Source of the DNA: Actinomycetota bacterium
GTDB taxonomy: Bacteria; Actinomycetota; Actinomycetes; Nanopelagicales; Nanopelagicaceae
Direction of reading: 5' to 3'
Assembly: GCA_010031635.1 (NCBI GenBank)
Contig: RGZI01000006.1
Span: 1-40,669, forward strand
Length of the DNA stretch: 40,669 nucleotides
A model generated the notes under the pieces. The model was not told where the DNA came from. It did no database searches and saw nothing but the letters and a program-made list of their open reading frames with translations. Within the stretch, counting starts at the first letter, position 1. Every line of letters starts with the position of its first letter. Positions 1-8,275 of this stretch are shown here, piece after piece. A program made the position numbers and the translations under genes.

Positions 1-1
1 G

Positions 2-502
2 CTCCTGATCGTGGGCCGCATCGGTCGCGTTCACGGAGTGCGTGGCGAAGTTACCGTCGAAGTACGCACTGATTCACCAGAAGATCGTTTTCAAGTTGGT
101 ACAAAGATTGACACCGATCCTGCCAAATTTGGGCCTTTAACAATTACTGGACAACGTTGGCACAATGGAATTTTGCTCTTAACTTTTGATGGCATATCTG
201 ATCGTGGAGCCGCAGAGAAGATAAAAAATGTCTTACTTATGGCTGATGTTGATATTGCCGAAAGTGATGCTGATGAATTTCACGTTCAGCTTTTAATTGG
301 TTCTACTATTGAATTAATTGATGGAACAGTTCTTGGAACTATCGATGATGTGCTAACTACTAAAGGGCAGAATTTACTTTCCTTCATGCGTGGTGGAAAG
401 CAAGTACTAATTCCATTTGTAAAAGCAATAGTTCCAACAGTTGACATAGCAGCACGCAAAGTTGTGATTACACCACCCGAGGGGTTACTCGATGAAAATT
501 GA
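2..502 (+). CDS. rimM: Ribosome maturation factor RimM (5' end cut by window edge)
   Basis: RimM binds ribosomal protein S19 and helps mature the 16S rRNA 3' domain during 30S assembly. The opening residues (VGRIGRVHGVRGEV) are the hallmark N-terminal beta-barrel start, and a PRC-barrel-like half follows, ending in the typical IPFVKAIVPTVD and a C-terminal V-I-T-P-P-E-G-L-L. A GTG occurs at position 11, but the reading frame is open to the window edge and family members begin a few residues earlier, so the true start lies outside. The stop overlaps the trmD start by 11 bases, the usual rimM-trmD coupling in bacteria. Identification is firm; only the 5' end is missing. Confidence 0.95.
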   Translation, partial: LLIVGRIGRVHGVRGEVTVEVRTDSPEDRFQVGTKIDTDPAKFGPLTITGQRWHNGILLLTFDGISDRGAAEKIKNVLLMADVDIAESDADEFHVQLLIGSTIELIDGTVLGTIDDVLTTKGQNLLSFMRGGKQVLIPFVKAIVPTVDIAARKVVITPPEGLLDEN

Positions 503-1202
503 TTTAATCTCGATTTTTCCGGATTACTTTGCTCCGTTAAAACTTTCATTAATTGGCAAAGCAGAACAAGATGGTTTACTAAGTATTGAAATTCATGATT
601 TGCGTGAATTCACCTCCGACATCCATCGCACTGTTGATGACACTCCATATGGTGGTGGAGCGGGAATGGTTATGAAAGCTCAACCTTGGGGAGCTGCAAC
701 GGATGCAATTGTTGAAAATGATCCGCAGGTGATTGTGATTGTCCCGACGCCATCAGGTCAAGTACTCACGCAAGAGATGGCTGAACAACTTTCAACTGCA
801 GATCATTTACTTTTTCTTTGCGGCAGATATGAAGGAATAGATGCTCGAGTAATGACTGACTTAAGTGCGCGGGTGGATCTGCGCGAAATATCAATTGGAG
901 ATTATGTTTTGGCCGGCGGTGAAGTTGCCGCCTTAGTAATGATTGAAGCAATCACTAGATTGATTCCCGGCGTACTTGGAAATGCCGCATCTCTAATCGA
1001 AGAGTCTCATTCGCTGTCGCAAGATGGCCAACCATTAGTTGAGTACCCAAATTTCACCAAGCCACCGATCTGGCGCGGTCTTCAGGTGCCGGACGTCCTT
1101 ACCTCAGGCAATCATGGGGAGATCGCCAAATGGCGGGCGGCTCAAGCTGTGGCACGCACTCAGAAGATTAGGCAGGTTAAGCCTCCTAAAGGTGACCAAT
1201 AG
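492..1202 (+). CDS. trmD: tRNA (guanine-N1-)-methyltransferase TrmD
   Basis: TrmD methylates G37 of tRNAs with S-adenosylmethionine and so prevents +1 frameshifting. The 236-residue protein has the family start (MKIDLISIFPDYF), the PYGGGAGMVMK segment and the SPOUT trefoil-knot region (LCGRYEGIDARV, then SIGDYVLAGGEVAALVMIEA). It also has the YPNFTKPPIWRGLQVPDVLTSGNH-type C-terminal tRNA-binding part. Length is normal for the family. The ATG at 492 lies inside the end of rimM, so translation is probably coupled. It sits in the conserved rimM-trmD-rplS block. Confidence 0.96.
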   Translation: MKIDLISIFPDYFAPLKLSLIGKAEQDGLLSIEIHDLREFTSDIHRTVDDTPYGGGAGMVMKAQPWGAATDAIVENDPQVIVIVPTPSGQVLTQEMAEQLSTADHLLFLCGRYEGIDARVMTDLSARVDLREISIGDYVLAGGEVAALVMIEAITRLIPGVLGNAASLIEESHSLSQDGQPLVEYPNFTKPPIWRGLQVPDVLTSGNHGEIAKWRAAQAVARTQKIRQVKPPKGDQ

Positions 1203-1393
1203 CGCACCAGAAGCGGCAGTTTTGGGGATTACCCCTTCTTGAGGCAGAATACGCAAGTAGTTGCAGCACCACTCGATCGAGTCGCCCCGCCGCAGGGGGT
1301 AGCGAATCTCGATAGTTGATCGGGTTAGTTCAAGTAAGGCGCTCGTCCCGCGGCGATCTCCTTCCAGATCTTTTAAGAATGCAGGTATTAGAA
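1203..1393 (+). promoter_or_regulatory. trmD-rplS gap: structured, GC-rich untranslated stretch, possible rplS leader
   Basis: This 191-base gap is one of the largest in the window and is clearly richer in G and C than its surroundings. It contains a GGGG-ATTA-CCCC hairpin at 1224-1235 followed by a short T-rich run. A perfect palindrome CTCGATCGAG lies at 1272-1281, and a hairpin at 1282-1305 pairs TCGC/GCGA plus CCC/GGG around a two-base bulge. No ORF here looks protein-like. Ribosomal protein genes often have autoregulatory leaders, so a leader or attenuator for rplS is a reasonable guess. I cannot match it to a known leader family. Confidence 0.35.
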
Positions 1394-1846
1394 ATGAATA
1401 TTCTTGACTCCTTAGATGCTGCCTCGCTTCGCAGCGATATCCCAACTTTCCGCTCTGGCGATGAACTTAAAGTTCACGTACGTGTTATTGAAGGAAGCAA
1501 AAGTCGTATCCAGGTTTTCCAAGGTTTAGTAATTAGTCGCAGTGGCAGTGGAGTTCGTGAAACTTTCACTATCCGCAAAATTTCATATGGTGTTGGAGTT
1601 GAACGAACCTTCCCAGTCCATACCCCTGTAATTGAGAAGATTGAAGTTGTTCGACGCGGAGATGTGCGTCGTGCCAAGCTTTATTATCTTCGCGAGTTAC
1701 GCGGAAAAGCTGCCAAAATTCGTGAGCGTCGTGGCGAAGTTCCAACAACTGGAACTCCAGTCAGTGCAGTTAGCGCAGATCCTATAATTGAAGCAGAAGC
1801 AGCAGTAGACGCAGTAGAAACAGTAGAAGCCACAGAAGAGAGTTAA
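1394..1846 (+). CDS. rplS: 50S ribosomal protein L19
   Basis: L19 is a large-subunit protein at the 30S-50S interface. From residue 1 the sequence reads [29 protein letters not shown] in family style, with the core motif [27 protein letters not shown] and the C-terminal [13 protein letters not shown]. The frame is open upstream to 1316, but residues before the ATG at 1394 do not resemble L19. After the core there is an acidic, Ala/Glu/Val-rich tail of roughly 35 residues (about 150 residues in total; typical L19 is about 115-120). This tail is probably a lineage-specific disordered extension. Confidence 0.93.
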   Translation: MNILDSLDAASLRSDIPTFRSGDELKVHVRVIEGSKSRIQVFQGLVISRSGSGVRETFTIRKISYGVGVERTFPVHTPVIEKIEVVRRGDVRRAKLYYLRELRGKAAKIRERRGEVPTTGTPVSAVSADPIIEAEAAVDAVETVEATEES

Positions 1847-1851
1847 CCCCT

Positions 1852-2556
1852 GTGAAATTCCCTGCGAAGGGCTCACTCCTTCGTGAAATTCCACTACTCG
1901 TCGTTGTTTCTTTAATAATCTCAATTTTTATTAAAGCATTTTTAGTACAAGCATTTTATATTCCATCTGGTTCGATGGAACAAACACTAAAGATCAATGA
2001 TCGAGTTCTGGTGAACAAATTTAGCAATTTTTTTACTGATGTAAAACGCGGAGATGTATTAGTCTTCCGCGATCCTGGAGGATGGTTGCCTGAAAATTTG
2101 CCAGAAAACCGCGGTACAGCTATTCGCTTACTTCGAAGTGGCTTGGTTTATGTTGGATTACTTCCAGATCCGGCAAAGCAACATCTAATTAAACGGGTAA
2201 TCGGTGTAGCTGGAGATGAAGTTGTTTGTTGCATTGATAAAAAGTTAAGTATCAACGGCGTAGTAATTAAAGAGAATTATCTTTACCCAGGCAATAATCC
2301 AAGCGAATTAGAGTTTCGAGTTACCGTGCCTAAAGGTTTTGTTTGGGCGATGGGAGATCACCGCGCTGCAAGTGAAGATTCTAGGTATCACCAAGAAGAT
2401 CCACGCAAAGGCATGGTTCCACTTTTAGCAGTTGTCGGGCGAGCAGTGGCAATTGTTTGGCCACCAAGTAATGCTGGATTCCTTCCAGAACCAGATGTAC
2501 TTAAAAATATTCCGGTGCGCGATCCAAAACCAGCAACTAATTCCCCCACAAAATAA
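1852..2556 (+). CDS. lepB: Signal peptidase I
   Basis: Type I signal peptidase cleaves signal peptides from exported proteins on the outer face of the membrane. An N-terminal transmembrane helix (about residues 13-35) is followed by box B, IPSGSMEQTL, in which Ser41 is the predicted nucleophile. Lys114 in LIKRVIGVAGD is the predicted general base of the Ser/Lys dyad. The late motif MGDHRAASEDSR is also present. It starts with GTG five bases after the rplS stop and runs 234 residues, a normal length. Position between rplS and rnhB is the common actinobacterial order. Confidence 0.94.
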   Translation: MKFPAKGSLLREIPLLVVVSLIISIFIKAFLVQAFYIPSGSMEQTLKINDRVLVNKFSNFFTDVKRGDVLVFRDPGGWLPENLPENRGTAIRLLRSGLVYVGLLPDPAKQHLIKRVIGVAGDEVVCCIDKKLSINGVVIKENYLYPGNNPSELEFRVTVPKGFVWAMGDHRAASEDSRYHQEDPRKGMVPLLAVVGRAVAIVWPPSNAGFLPEPDVLKNIPVRDPKPATNSPTK

Positions 2557-2568
2557 GAAGTAATTAAA

Positions 2569-3186
2569 GTGAGCAAAAGTAAAAGCTCAACCGTAGAAGA
2601 AACTCTTTGGGCAAATGGATTTGCGCGAATCGTTGGGGTAGATGAGGCTGGGCGTGGTGCATATGCGGGCCCACTAGTTGTTGCCGCCGTAATCCTTGAT
2701 CCAGAGAATCCACTTTCAAAAGTCGGAGATTCAAAAAAGTTCACTCCGAAAATTAGAGCTGAGATTGCGCTAGAGATTAAAGAGCGCGCGCTGGTGATTT
2801 CAATAATTGAAATATCGCCAAGTGAGATCGATGCAAATGGGGTTCACAAAGCAAATTTAGCTGGGATGCGGCGGGCAATTGTTGAAATCGGAAGTTGTGA
2901 TTACGCCCTTACAGATGGCTACGCTATCGAAGGATTAGTCGTGCCGACATTGGCAATTTGGAAAGGTGATCAGGTTAGTTCAACTGTTGGGGCTGCTTCA
3001 ATTATCGCTAAGACACATCGTGATCAAATAATGATTGAGTGTGATCAACAATTTCCAGGTTATGGATTTGCTGAACACAAAGGATATGGAACTGCCACAC
3101 ATACATTGGCGTTGCAAAGCAAAGGCGTTACTTCAATTCACAGACGAAGTTTTGCCCCGATTGCACAATTACTTTTAAACAGTTGA
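2569..3186 (+). CDS. rnhB: Ribonuclease HII
   Basis: RNase HII cuts the RNA strand of RNA-DNA hybrids and removes single misincorporated ribonucleotides. The first catalytic pair lies in VGVDEAGRGAYAGPLVVAAVIL (Asp25, Glu26). The later TDGYAI aspartate and the C-terminal GASIIAKTHRD and HKGYGTATH motifs complete the metal site and the substrate-binding segment. It has a GTG start preceded by an AAGAAG-like Shine-Dalgarno sequence. Length of 205 residues is standard. It is the last gene of the rimM-to-rnhB run; a 64-base gap with its own promoter-like motif follows. Confidence 0.95.
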   Translation: MSKSKSSTVEETLWANGFARIVGVDEAGRGAYAGPLVVAAVILDPENPLSKVGDSKKFTPKIRAEIALEIKERALVISIIEISPSEIDANGVHKANLAGMRRAIVEIGSCDYALTDGYAIEGLVVPTLAIWKGDQVSSTVGAASIIAKTHRDQIMIECDQQFPGYGFAEHKGYGTATHTLALQSKGVTSIHRRSFAPIAQLLLNS

Positions 3187-3237
3187 GTTTCTTACACAGA
3201 TAAGATTTAAAGATTCCAACCATTGGGATAGCTAATT

Positions 3238-3250
3238 TACCCTGCCGAAT
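3238..3250 (+). promoter_or_regulatory. Candidate leaderless promoter for yraN (-10 TACCCT, N7, ATG)
   Basis: TACCCT at 3238-3243 is followed by exactly seven bases and then the ATG of yraN at 3251, with no Shine-Dalgarno sequence between. In Actinobacteria a TANNNT hexamer ending about 7 bases before an RTG start is the typical signature of a leaderless transcript. The same hexamer and spacing precede metF at 26818. I see no good -35 element. Confidence 0.5.
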
Positions 3251-3625
3251 ATGCAAAACAAGAAGCAAATATTAGGAACCAGTGGCGAAGAGATTGCAGT
3301 TGATTACTTAATTTCACAAGGATACGTAGTATTTGATCGCAATTGGCGTTCTAAAACAGGTGAGATCGATATTGTGGCAAGTGAGCCAATTGATACACGA
3401 GATGAACTCATTTTTGTCGAAGTAAAAACTAGATCGAGCCGCGATTTTGGCGATCCAATTGAAGCGATCTCCGCTACTAAGTACTTGAGAATGTATCGCT
3501 TGGCACTTGAATGGCTCAGCGAAAACAGTGCAAATCGTGAACCATGGAGATTAGATGTTATTTCAATTATTATTTCCAAAGAGCATAAAGTGGAGATTGA
3601 TCATTTAAAAAGAGTTTGTGCATGA
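3251..3625 (+). CDS. yraN: UPF0102 / YraN family nuclease-fold protein
   Basis: This is a small protein of the UPF0102 (YraN) family, predicted to adopt a restriction-endonuclease-like fold; its biological role is not settled. The visible motif runs GEEIAVDYLISQGYVVFDRNWR, then TGEIDIVA and FVEVKTRSS, giving the E-x(n)-D-x(n)-E-x-K pattern of PD-(D/E)XK nucleases. It is 124 residues long, and its stop overlaps the comM start as ATGA. Family members very often precede comM and dprA in bacteria, which suggests a link to DNA uptake or recombination. Confidence 0.9.
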   Translation: MQNKKQILGTSGEEIAVDYLISQGYVVFDRNWRSKTGEIDIVASEPIDTRDELIFVEVKTRSSRDFGDPIEAISATKYLRMYRLALEWLSENSANREPWRLDVISIIISKEHKVEIDHLKRVCA

Positions 3626-5139
3626 GTCTTGCGATCGCGAAATGTATTTCACTTATTGGATTAAATGGTTCCGTTATTGATGTAGAGGCAGATATTGGTA
3701 TCGGACTTCCCGGATATACATTATTAGGTCTTCCAGATGCCGCACTCTCTGAATCTCGAGATCGAGTTCGTGCTGCCTTAATAAACTCTGGAGAGATTTG
3801 GCCAAATAAACGAGTTACCATCTCGCTTTCACCTGCTTGGCTTCCAAAACGCGGATCCGGATTTGATTTAGCAATTGCTGCTGCATTGTTGGCAGCATCT
3901 GAAGTTGAACCAATCGATAGGTTGAGCAACGTAATAATTTTGGGAGAGCTAACTCTTGAAGGAAAAATAAAAGGAATTCTTGGCATCTTGCCGGCGCTAA
4001 TGGCGGCTAAAAATGCTGGCTTTAATAAAGCAATAGTTCCACTTGTTAATGCGCAAGAAGCCAGACTGGTTAGTGGATTGGAAATTATTGCTATGAGCAC
4101 ATTAAAGGAGTGTGCGATTTGGATTCGAAGTGGTGAATCACCGACCCACTCGATTGGAGAAAATTATGCAGAAAATGAAGACAGGGAAGAGTTAGATTTA
4201 AGTGAGGTTGGAGGCCAACTTCAAGCGCGCAAAGCGTTAGAGATTTCAGCGATTGGCGGTCATCACCTATTGATGATTGGACCTCCAGGGGCTGGCAAAA
4301 CGATGCTTGCCGCAAGATTGCCATCAATACTTCCGGCACTGGATCGAGAGGGTGCATTAGAAGTTACCGCATTACATTCATTAGCAGGGAAAGTAAGTAG
4401 TGACTCCCCATTAATTACTCAACCTCCATTTGTGGCTCCACATCACAGTGCTACGCGTGCTGCACTTGTCGGTGGCGGGGGAGTGAATATCAAACCAGGT
4501 GCTTGCTCTCTTGCGCACAATGGAGTTTTATTTTTGGATGAAGCCCCAGAAATGAGCTCAGGGGTTTTGGATGCATTGCGCCAGCCACTTGAATCTGGCT
4601 CGATCACAATTTCACGTAGTGGGGCTAGTGCGAATTTTCCATCTCGTTTTACTTTAGTTTTGGCAGCAAATCCATGTCCTTGTGGTCGTTTTACTGGAAC
4701 TGGACGCAACTGCTCTTGTACGCCGCAATCGGTACGTCGTTATCTAAATAAACTTTCTGGACCACTTTTGGATCGCATAGATTTGCAAGTCGAAGTTGGC
4801 GCAACCGGTCGGGCTGGATTATCACAAATTGGCGAAAGCAGTCAGGTAGTTAGAGACAGAGTCATGAAAGCTAGAGATATCGCTGCCCTACGTTTTGCAA
4901 ATTATTACTGGAAAAGTAATTCATTAATTCCAGCCAAGTACCTAAGAAACGATTTTGCACCAGAATCTGCAGGATTGCTTTTTTTAAATCGTGCACTTGA
5001 CCGCGAATTGATTACCGCTCGTGCATTTCATCGGATCATTCGAGTTAGTTGGTCGATTGCAGATATGCACAAACATCTGATTCCTACTCTTTCAGATATT
5101 GAAGAAGCAACAGCACTCCATGAGCGGAGTTTTGTATGA
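3622..5139 (+). CDS. comM: YifB/ComM-like Mg-chelatase-family AAA+ ATPase
   Basis: ComM-type AAA+ ATPases are hexameric branch-migration helicases that promote integration of transformed DNA. The N-terminal ChlI-like domain (residues 1-125) includes GLPGYTLLGLPDAALSESRDRVRAAL. Walker A is GPPGAGKT near residue 219 and Walker B is GVLFLDEAPE near residue 300. A Cys-rich NPCPCGRFTGTGRNCSC segment at about 350-366 and the C-terminal Mg_chelatase_C region follow. The ATG at 3622 is preferred over the upstream TTG at 3616 because it overlaps the yraN stop as ATGA and gives the family start MSLAIAK. It overlaps dprA by four bases. Confidence 0.92.
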   Translation: MSLAIAKCISLIGLNGSVIDVEADIGIGLPGYTLLGLPDAALSESRDRVRAALINSGEIWPNKRVTISLSPAWLPKRGSGFDLAIAAALLAASEVEPIDRLSNVIILGELTLEGKIKGILGILPALMAAKNAGFNKAIVPLVNAQEARLVSGLEIIAMSTLKECAIWIRSGESPTHSIGENYAENEDREELDLSEVGGQLQARKALEISAIGGHHLLMIGPPGAGKTMLAARLPSILPALDREGALEVTALHSLAGKVSSDSPLITQPPFVAPHHSATRAALVGGGGVNIKPGACSLAHNGVLFLDEAPEMSSGVLDALRQPLESGSITISRSGASANFPSRFTLVLAANPCPCGRFTGTGRNCSCTPQSVRRYLNKLSGPLLDRIDLQVEVGATGRAGLSQIGESSQVVRDRVMKARDIAALRFANYYWKSNSLIPAKYLRNDFAPESAGLLFLNRALDRELITARAFHRIIRVSWSIADMHKHLIPTLSDIEEATALHERSFV

Positions 5140-5912
5140 GAAGTATTCTTGCAAGTGATCAAGAGTGGCCACAACAATTAAATCAACTAGAGGTTTCACC
5201 AGCGCAATTATTTATTGAGTCTAGTGAACCTGATCTATCGGTATTAACGGCAAAATCAATTGCGATAGTCGGTTCGCGAAATGCGACACCTTATGGATTG
5301 CGTATTGCTACAGAGTTTGCTGCCGCACTTGCCGAATCCGGTTACACCATCATCAGTGGCGGAGCTTTTGGTATTGATGCCGCAGCACATCGTGGAGCAC
5401 TTTCGGTCGGTGGCAAAACAGTAGTTGTACTTGCTGGGGGAGTTGACTGCCCTTATCCAATGGCCCATAGCAATTTGTTTGCAGATGCCAGCAAAAATGG
5501 CGCACTTATTTCTGAGCATCCAGCGGGTACACCATCTCGTAAACATAATTTTCTGGAACGTAATCGAATAATTGCTGGTCTAGCTTTTGGAACTTTAATA
5601 GTTGAAGCAGCGTTTAAAAGTGGAGCGATCAGGACCGCGTTAGATACGGTGAAATTGTTGCGACCGGTTATGGCCATTCCTGGTCCAATTTCATCACCGC
5701 TTAGCGCTGGTGTGAACCGCTTGATCGCCGAGCGGGTCGCAGAGTTAGTTGTTTCATCGTGGGAAATTGAGGAGATAGTTGGGTCTTATGGCCAGGATGG
5801 CCAGGATGGCCAGAGTGGTCAGTTGATGCTTGGCTCTGATGGGATGATTAAGCCGTGCCAAACTCAGAGCAATCAACCCCAGATTTTCGGTCAGGGTTTG
5901 TCACTCTTGTAG
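5136..5912 (+). CDS. dprA: DNA-processing protein DprA, core Rossmann domain only
   Basis: DprA (Smf) binds incoming single-stranded DNA and loads RecA during natural transformation. Its Rossmann-like core is complete: IAIVGSRNATPYG, ISGGAFGIDAAAHRGAL, LAGGVDCPYP, SEHPAGT and RNRIIAGLAFGTLIVEAAFKSGAIRTA. At 258 residues it is clearly shorter than many DprA proteins. The N-terminal SAM-like domain is missing, and instead of a C-terminal winged helix there is a low-complexity tail containing GQDGQDGQSGQ. The start overlaps the comM stop as ATGA. The tail overlaps the first 58 bases of era, an unusually long same-strand overlap. Confidence 0.9.
   Translation: MRSILASDQEWPQQLNQLEVSPAQLFIESSEPDLSVLTAKSIAIVGSRNATPYGLRIATEFAAALAESGYTIISGGAFGIDAAAHRGALSVGGKTVVVLAGGVDCPYPMAHSNLFADASKNGALISEHPAGTPSRKHNFLERNRIIAGLAFGTLIVEAAFKSGAIRTALDTVKLLRPVMAIPGPISSPLSAGVNRLIAERVAELVVSSWEIEEIVGSYGQDGQDGQSGQLMLGSDGMIKPCQTQSNQPQIFGQGLSLL
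5790..5822 (+). repeat. 9-bp tandem microrepeat in the dprA tail
   Basis: Two perfect copies of GGCCAGGAT are followed by the diverged copies GGCCAGAGT and GGTCAG. In frame they encode the repeating Gly-Gln-Asp/Ser tail of DprA. Such a repeat could change length by slippage without shifting the frame, because its unit is nine bases. Confidence 0.75.
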
Positions 5913-6751
5913 GTCGGCCCAACACCGGAAAATCAACTTTAATAAATGCGCTGGTCGGGGAAAAGATAGCCATCACTTCAACCAGACCACAAACGACTCG
6001 GCGGATTATTCGAGGTGTTATTTCCCGCCCACAAGGTCAATTAATTTTGGTAGATACACCTGGATTACATCGTCCGCGCACATTATTAGGTGAGCGCTTA
6101 AATGCGATCGTGGCTGAGGCATATTCAGATGTTGACTTGATTGCATGTTGTCTACCAGCAAATGAAAGTAGTGGATCCGGGGATGAACGAATCATTAGTG
6201 AAATTTCCGGAAAAATTCCTTTGATTGCAATTGTTACAAAAAGTGATTCAGTTCCAAAGGATGCGCTTCCCAAAAGATTATTAGAAGTTTCAAAATTAGC
6301 TCCATGGAAAGAGATCATTCCAGTCTCGGCACGCAAAGGTGATCAGATTGAAAAGTTGCGCGAATTATTAATCTCCTATCTTCCAACTGGCCCAGCTCTT
6401 TACCCAGATAACCAAGTTAATGAAGATGATGATTACATGGTATTTGCAGAATTGATCCGCGAAGCAGCCCTTGAGGAAGTTTCAGATGAGCTGCCACATT
6501 CAATTGTTGTAGTAATTGATGAGATTCAAGAGAAAAATATCAAAACTATTTTTGCCACACTCTTCCTTGAGCGTCCAAGTCAGCGCATAATTGTCCTAGG
6601 ACCAGGCGGGGAGCGGCTAAAGAAGATTGGCACCAAAGCAAGACGTGAAATTGAACTAGTAACGGGGAAGCAGGTTTTTCTTAATCTACATATCTCAATT
6701 GAAAAGGAGTGGCAACGAAATCCGCGGTCGCTTGAAAAGTTTGGATTTTAA
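5855..6751 (+). CDS. era: GTPase Era
   Basis: Era is an essential GTPase that binds the 3' end of 16S rRNA and helps assemble the 30S subunit. G1 is GRPNTGKST (residues 20-28), the switch region is TSTRPQTTRR, G3 is DTPGLH, G4 is TKSD and G5 is SARKG. The C-terminal KH domain holds GPGGERLKKIGTKARREIE, and the protein ends with the conserved WQRNPRSLEKFGF. Length is 298 residues. The GTG at 5855 lies 58 bases inside dprA, and no later in-frame start would preserve the GFVTLVGRPN strand, so the overlap is probably real. Confidence 0.94.
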   Translation: MPNSEQSTPDFRSGFVTLVGRPNTGKSTLINALVGEKIAITSTRPQTTRRIIRGVISRPQGQLILVDTPGLHRPRTLLGERLNAIVAEAYSDVDLIACCLPANESSGSGDERIISEISGKIPLIAIVTKSDSVPKDALPKRLLEVSKLAPWKEIIPVSARKGDQIEKLRELLISYLPTGPALYPDNQVNEDDDYMVFAELIREAALEEVSDELPHSIVVVIDEIQEKNIKTIFATLFLERPSQRIIVLGPGGERLKKIGTKARREIELVTGKQVFLNLHISIEKEWQRNPRSLEKFGF

Positions 6752-6763
6752 GGAGCAATAACA

Positions 6764-8275
6764 GTGAAAAGAATTGCAATCGCCGGCATTTTGACCGAAT
6801 GTAATGATTTCACTAGTGCTTTAATTACAGAAGCTGATTTTGAACGGGTTGAGCTACTCCGTGGTGATCAGATGTTCGAGCGAACTGATGGCGTAGTTGG
6901 TGGAACGTTGACGGAGCTTGCGAAACATGCTGAATTTGTTCCAGTGCCTTTGCTCTTTACTTCAACCATTCCTGGTGGAGCCTTAACAGATCAATGCTAT
7001 AAAACTTTTCATGATGAAATTATCGAACGATTAAAAGCAGCGGGATCTGTTGACGGCGTATTGCTCTTACTTCATGGAGCCGCAGTTTCGGTCAGTGTTG
7101 CTGATATTGAAGGAGAATTGCTGGAGTCAGCTCGAAAAGTTGTTGGCTCAGAAATCCCGATTATGGTGACTCTCGATTTACACGCTCACATCACTGAAAA
7201 AATGGTTACGCTATCAACAGCTTTGTTTGGCTGGGAAACCTATCCACATATGGACTCATTCACAACAGGTGCTCGGGCCGCAGATTTAATGGTGCGCACG
7301 CTTAATAAAGAGGTTAATCCAGTTCAAGTAATGGCTCGAGTTCCAGTTTTAACAAGTGCGATTAATGCTTCCACTGAAAGGCCTGGACCTTTTTTCGACC
7401 TCATGAAAAAAGCAAAAAAGTGGGAACATGAAGGTAAATGTTTATCAAGCAGTGTTTTCTTGGTACATCCATATGTTGATCGCCCAGAAATGGGAAGTGG
7501 CGCACTTTTTGTTACTGATAATGATCCACAAAGTGCGGCCAAAATGGCCCGCGAGATTGCGCAAGAGTATTGGGATCGTCGTCAAGAGTTTGAACCCGAA
7601 GTCTGGAAAGCTGAAGCAGCTATTCATGATGCAATTAAAAACCAGACTGGAAGATCTGTATTAACTGAAGTCGCAGATACTTGCGGTGGAGGCTCTGCTG
7701 GTGATTGTGTCGCAGTCCTTCGCGCATTACTTGATATTGATGTAAATACAAAAGCGATCTATCCAGTGGTTTCACCAAATGCTGCTGCAATTGCCATTAA
7801 AGCTGGCGTCGGCTCAGAAGTTAATTTACAAGTTGGCGCTGAGGTCGATAAAAAGTGGGGAGCCCCAGTAAGTATTAAAGGGACGGTTCTAAATGTAAGT
7901 GATGGACATTTTACTTATCAAGGTGGAGTCTGGGATGGTGCCAGTGGGCGTATGGGTGCTACTGCGGTAGTGAGAGTTGGTGGAATCGATATTGTTATAG
8001 CCACTTTCCCAACTTATGAATGGCGAGATGAGCAGTACCTTTCAATGGGCTTGAATCCATCCAATTACCAATTAATAGTTGTCAAGAATCCAATGAATTA
8101 CTTTATGACTTATAGCCCAATAGCCAATAACTTCTATGTAATCGACTCACCTGGACCAACTCCGGCGACCTGCAAAGCGCTAACTTATGTGCAAAGAGAA
8201 AGACCTTTTTTCCCATTTGATAGCGACATCCCTGGAGATACCGTAAAACTGTATGGAGCGGTCAACCAAAATTGA
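6764..8275 (+). CDS. M81 family (MlrC-like) metallopeptidase
   Basis: This belongs to the M81 family, named for microcystinase MlrC, which hydrolyses the linear tetrapeptide from microcystin; most family members have unknown substrates. Likely metal ligands are visible: Glu in GILTECNDF (usually HETNTF), His in LLLHGAAVS, Asp and His in TLDLHAHIT, and His in ETYPHMDS. The C-terminal MlrC domain starts near ADTCGGGSAGD. It has 503 residues and a GTG start with an AAGGAG ribosome binding site. It is downstream of era and its stop overlaps the glpK start. A second M81 gene lies at 28326-29807. The function could be an amidase or peptidase acting on a small molecule. Confidence 0.85.
   Translation: MKRIAIAGILTECNDFTSALITEADFERVELLRGDQMFERTDGVVGGTLTELAKHAEFVPVPLLFTSTIPGGALTDQCYKTFHDEIIERLKAAGSVDGVLLLLHGAAVSVSVADIEGELLESARKVVGSEIPIMVTLDLHAHITEKMVTLSTALFGWETYPHMDSFTTGARAADLMVRTLNKEVNPVQVMARVPVLTSAINASTERPGPFFDLMKKAKKWEHEGKCLSSSVFLVHPYVDRPEMGSGALFVTDNDPQSAAKMAREIAQEYWDRRQEFEPEVWKAEAAIHDAIKNQTGRSVLTEVADTCGGGSAGDCVAVLRALLDIDVNTKAIYPVVSPNAAAIAIKAGVGSEVNLQVGAEVDKKWGAPVSIKGTVLNVSDGHFTYQGGVWDGASGRMGATAVVRVGGIDIVIATFPTYEWRDEQYLSMGLNPSNYQLIVVKNPMNYFMTYSPIANNFYVIDSPGPTPATCKALTYVQRERPFFPFDSDIPGDTVKLYGAVNQN

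Noticed and set aside
1224-1240. GGGG-ATTA-CCCC hairpin with T-rich tail as a trmD terminator
   Set aside because: The stem is only four pairs and the following TTCTTG is not a real T-run; kept only as part of the possible rplS leader.
1316-1393. Longer rplS start at 1316
   Set aside because: The extra 26 residues are unlike any L19 and come from the GC-rich gap; the ATG at 1394 gives the normal [12 protein letters not shown] start.
5790-5822. CRISPR-like or mobile-element repeat
   Set aside because: The units are 9 bp, in frame, without spacers and confined to the dprA tail; they are a coding microrepeat.
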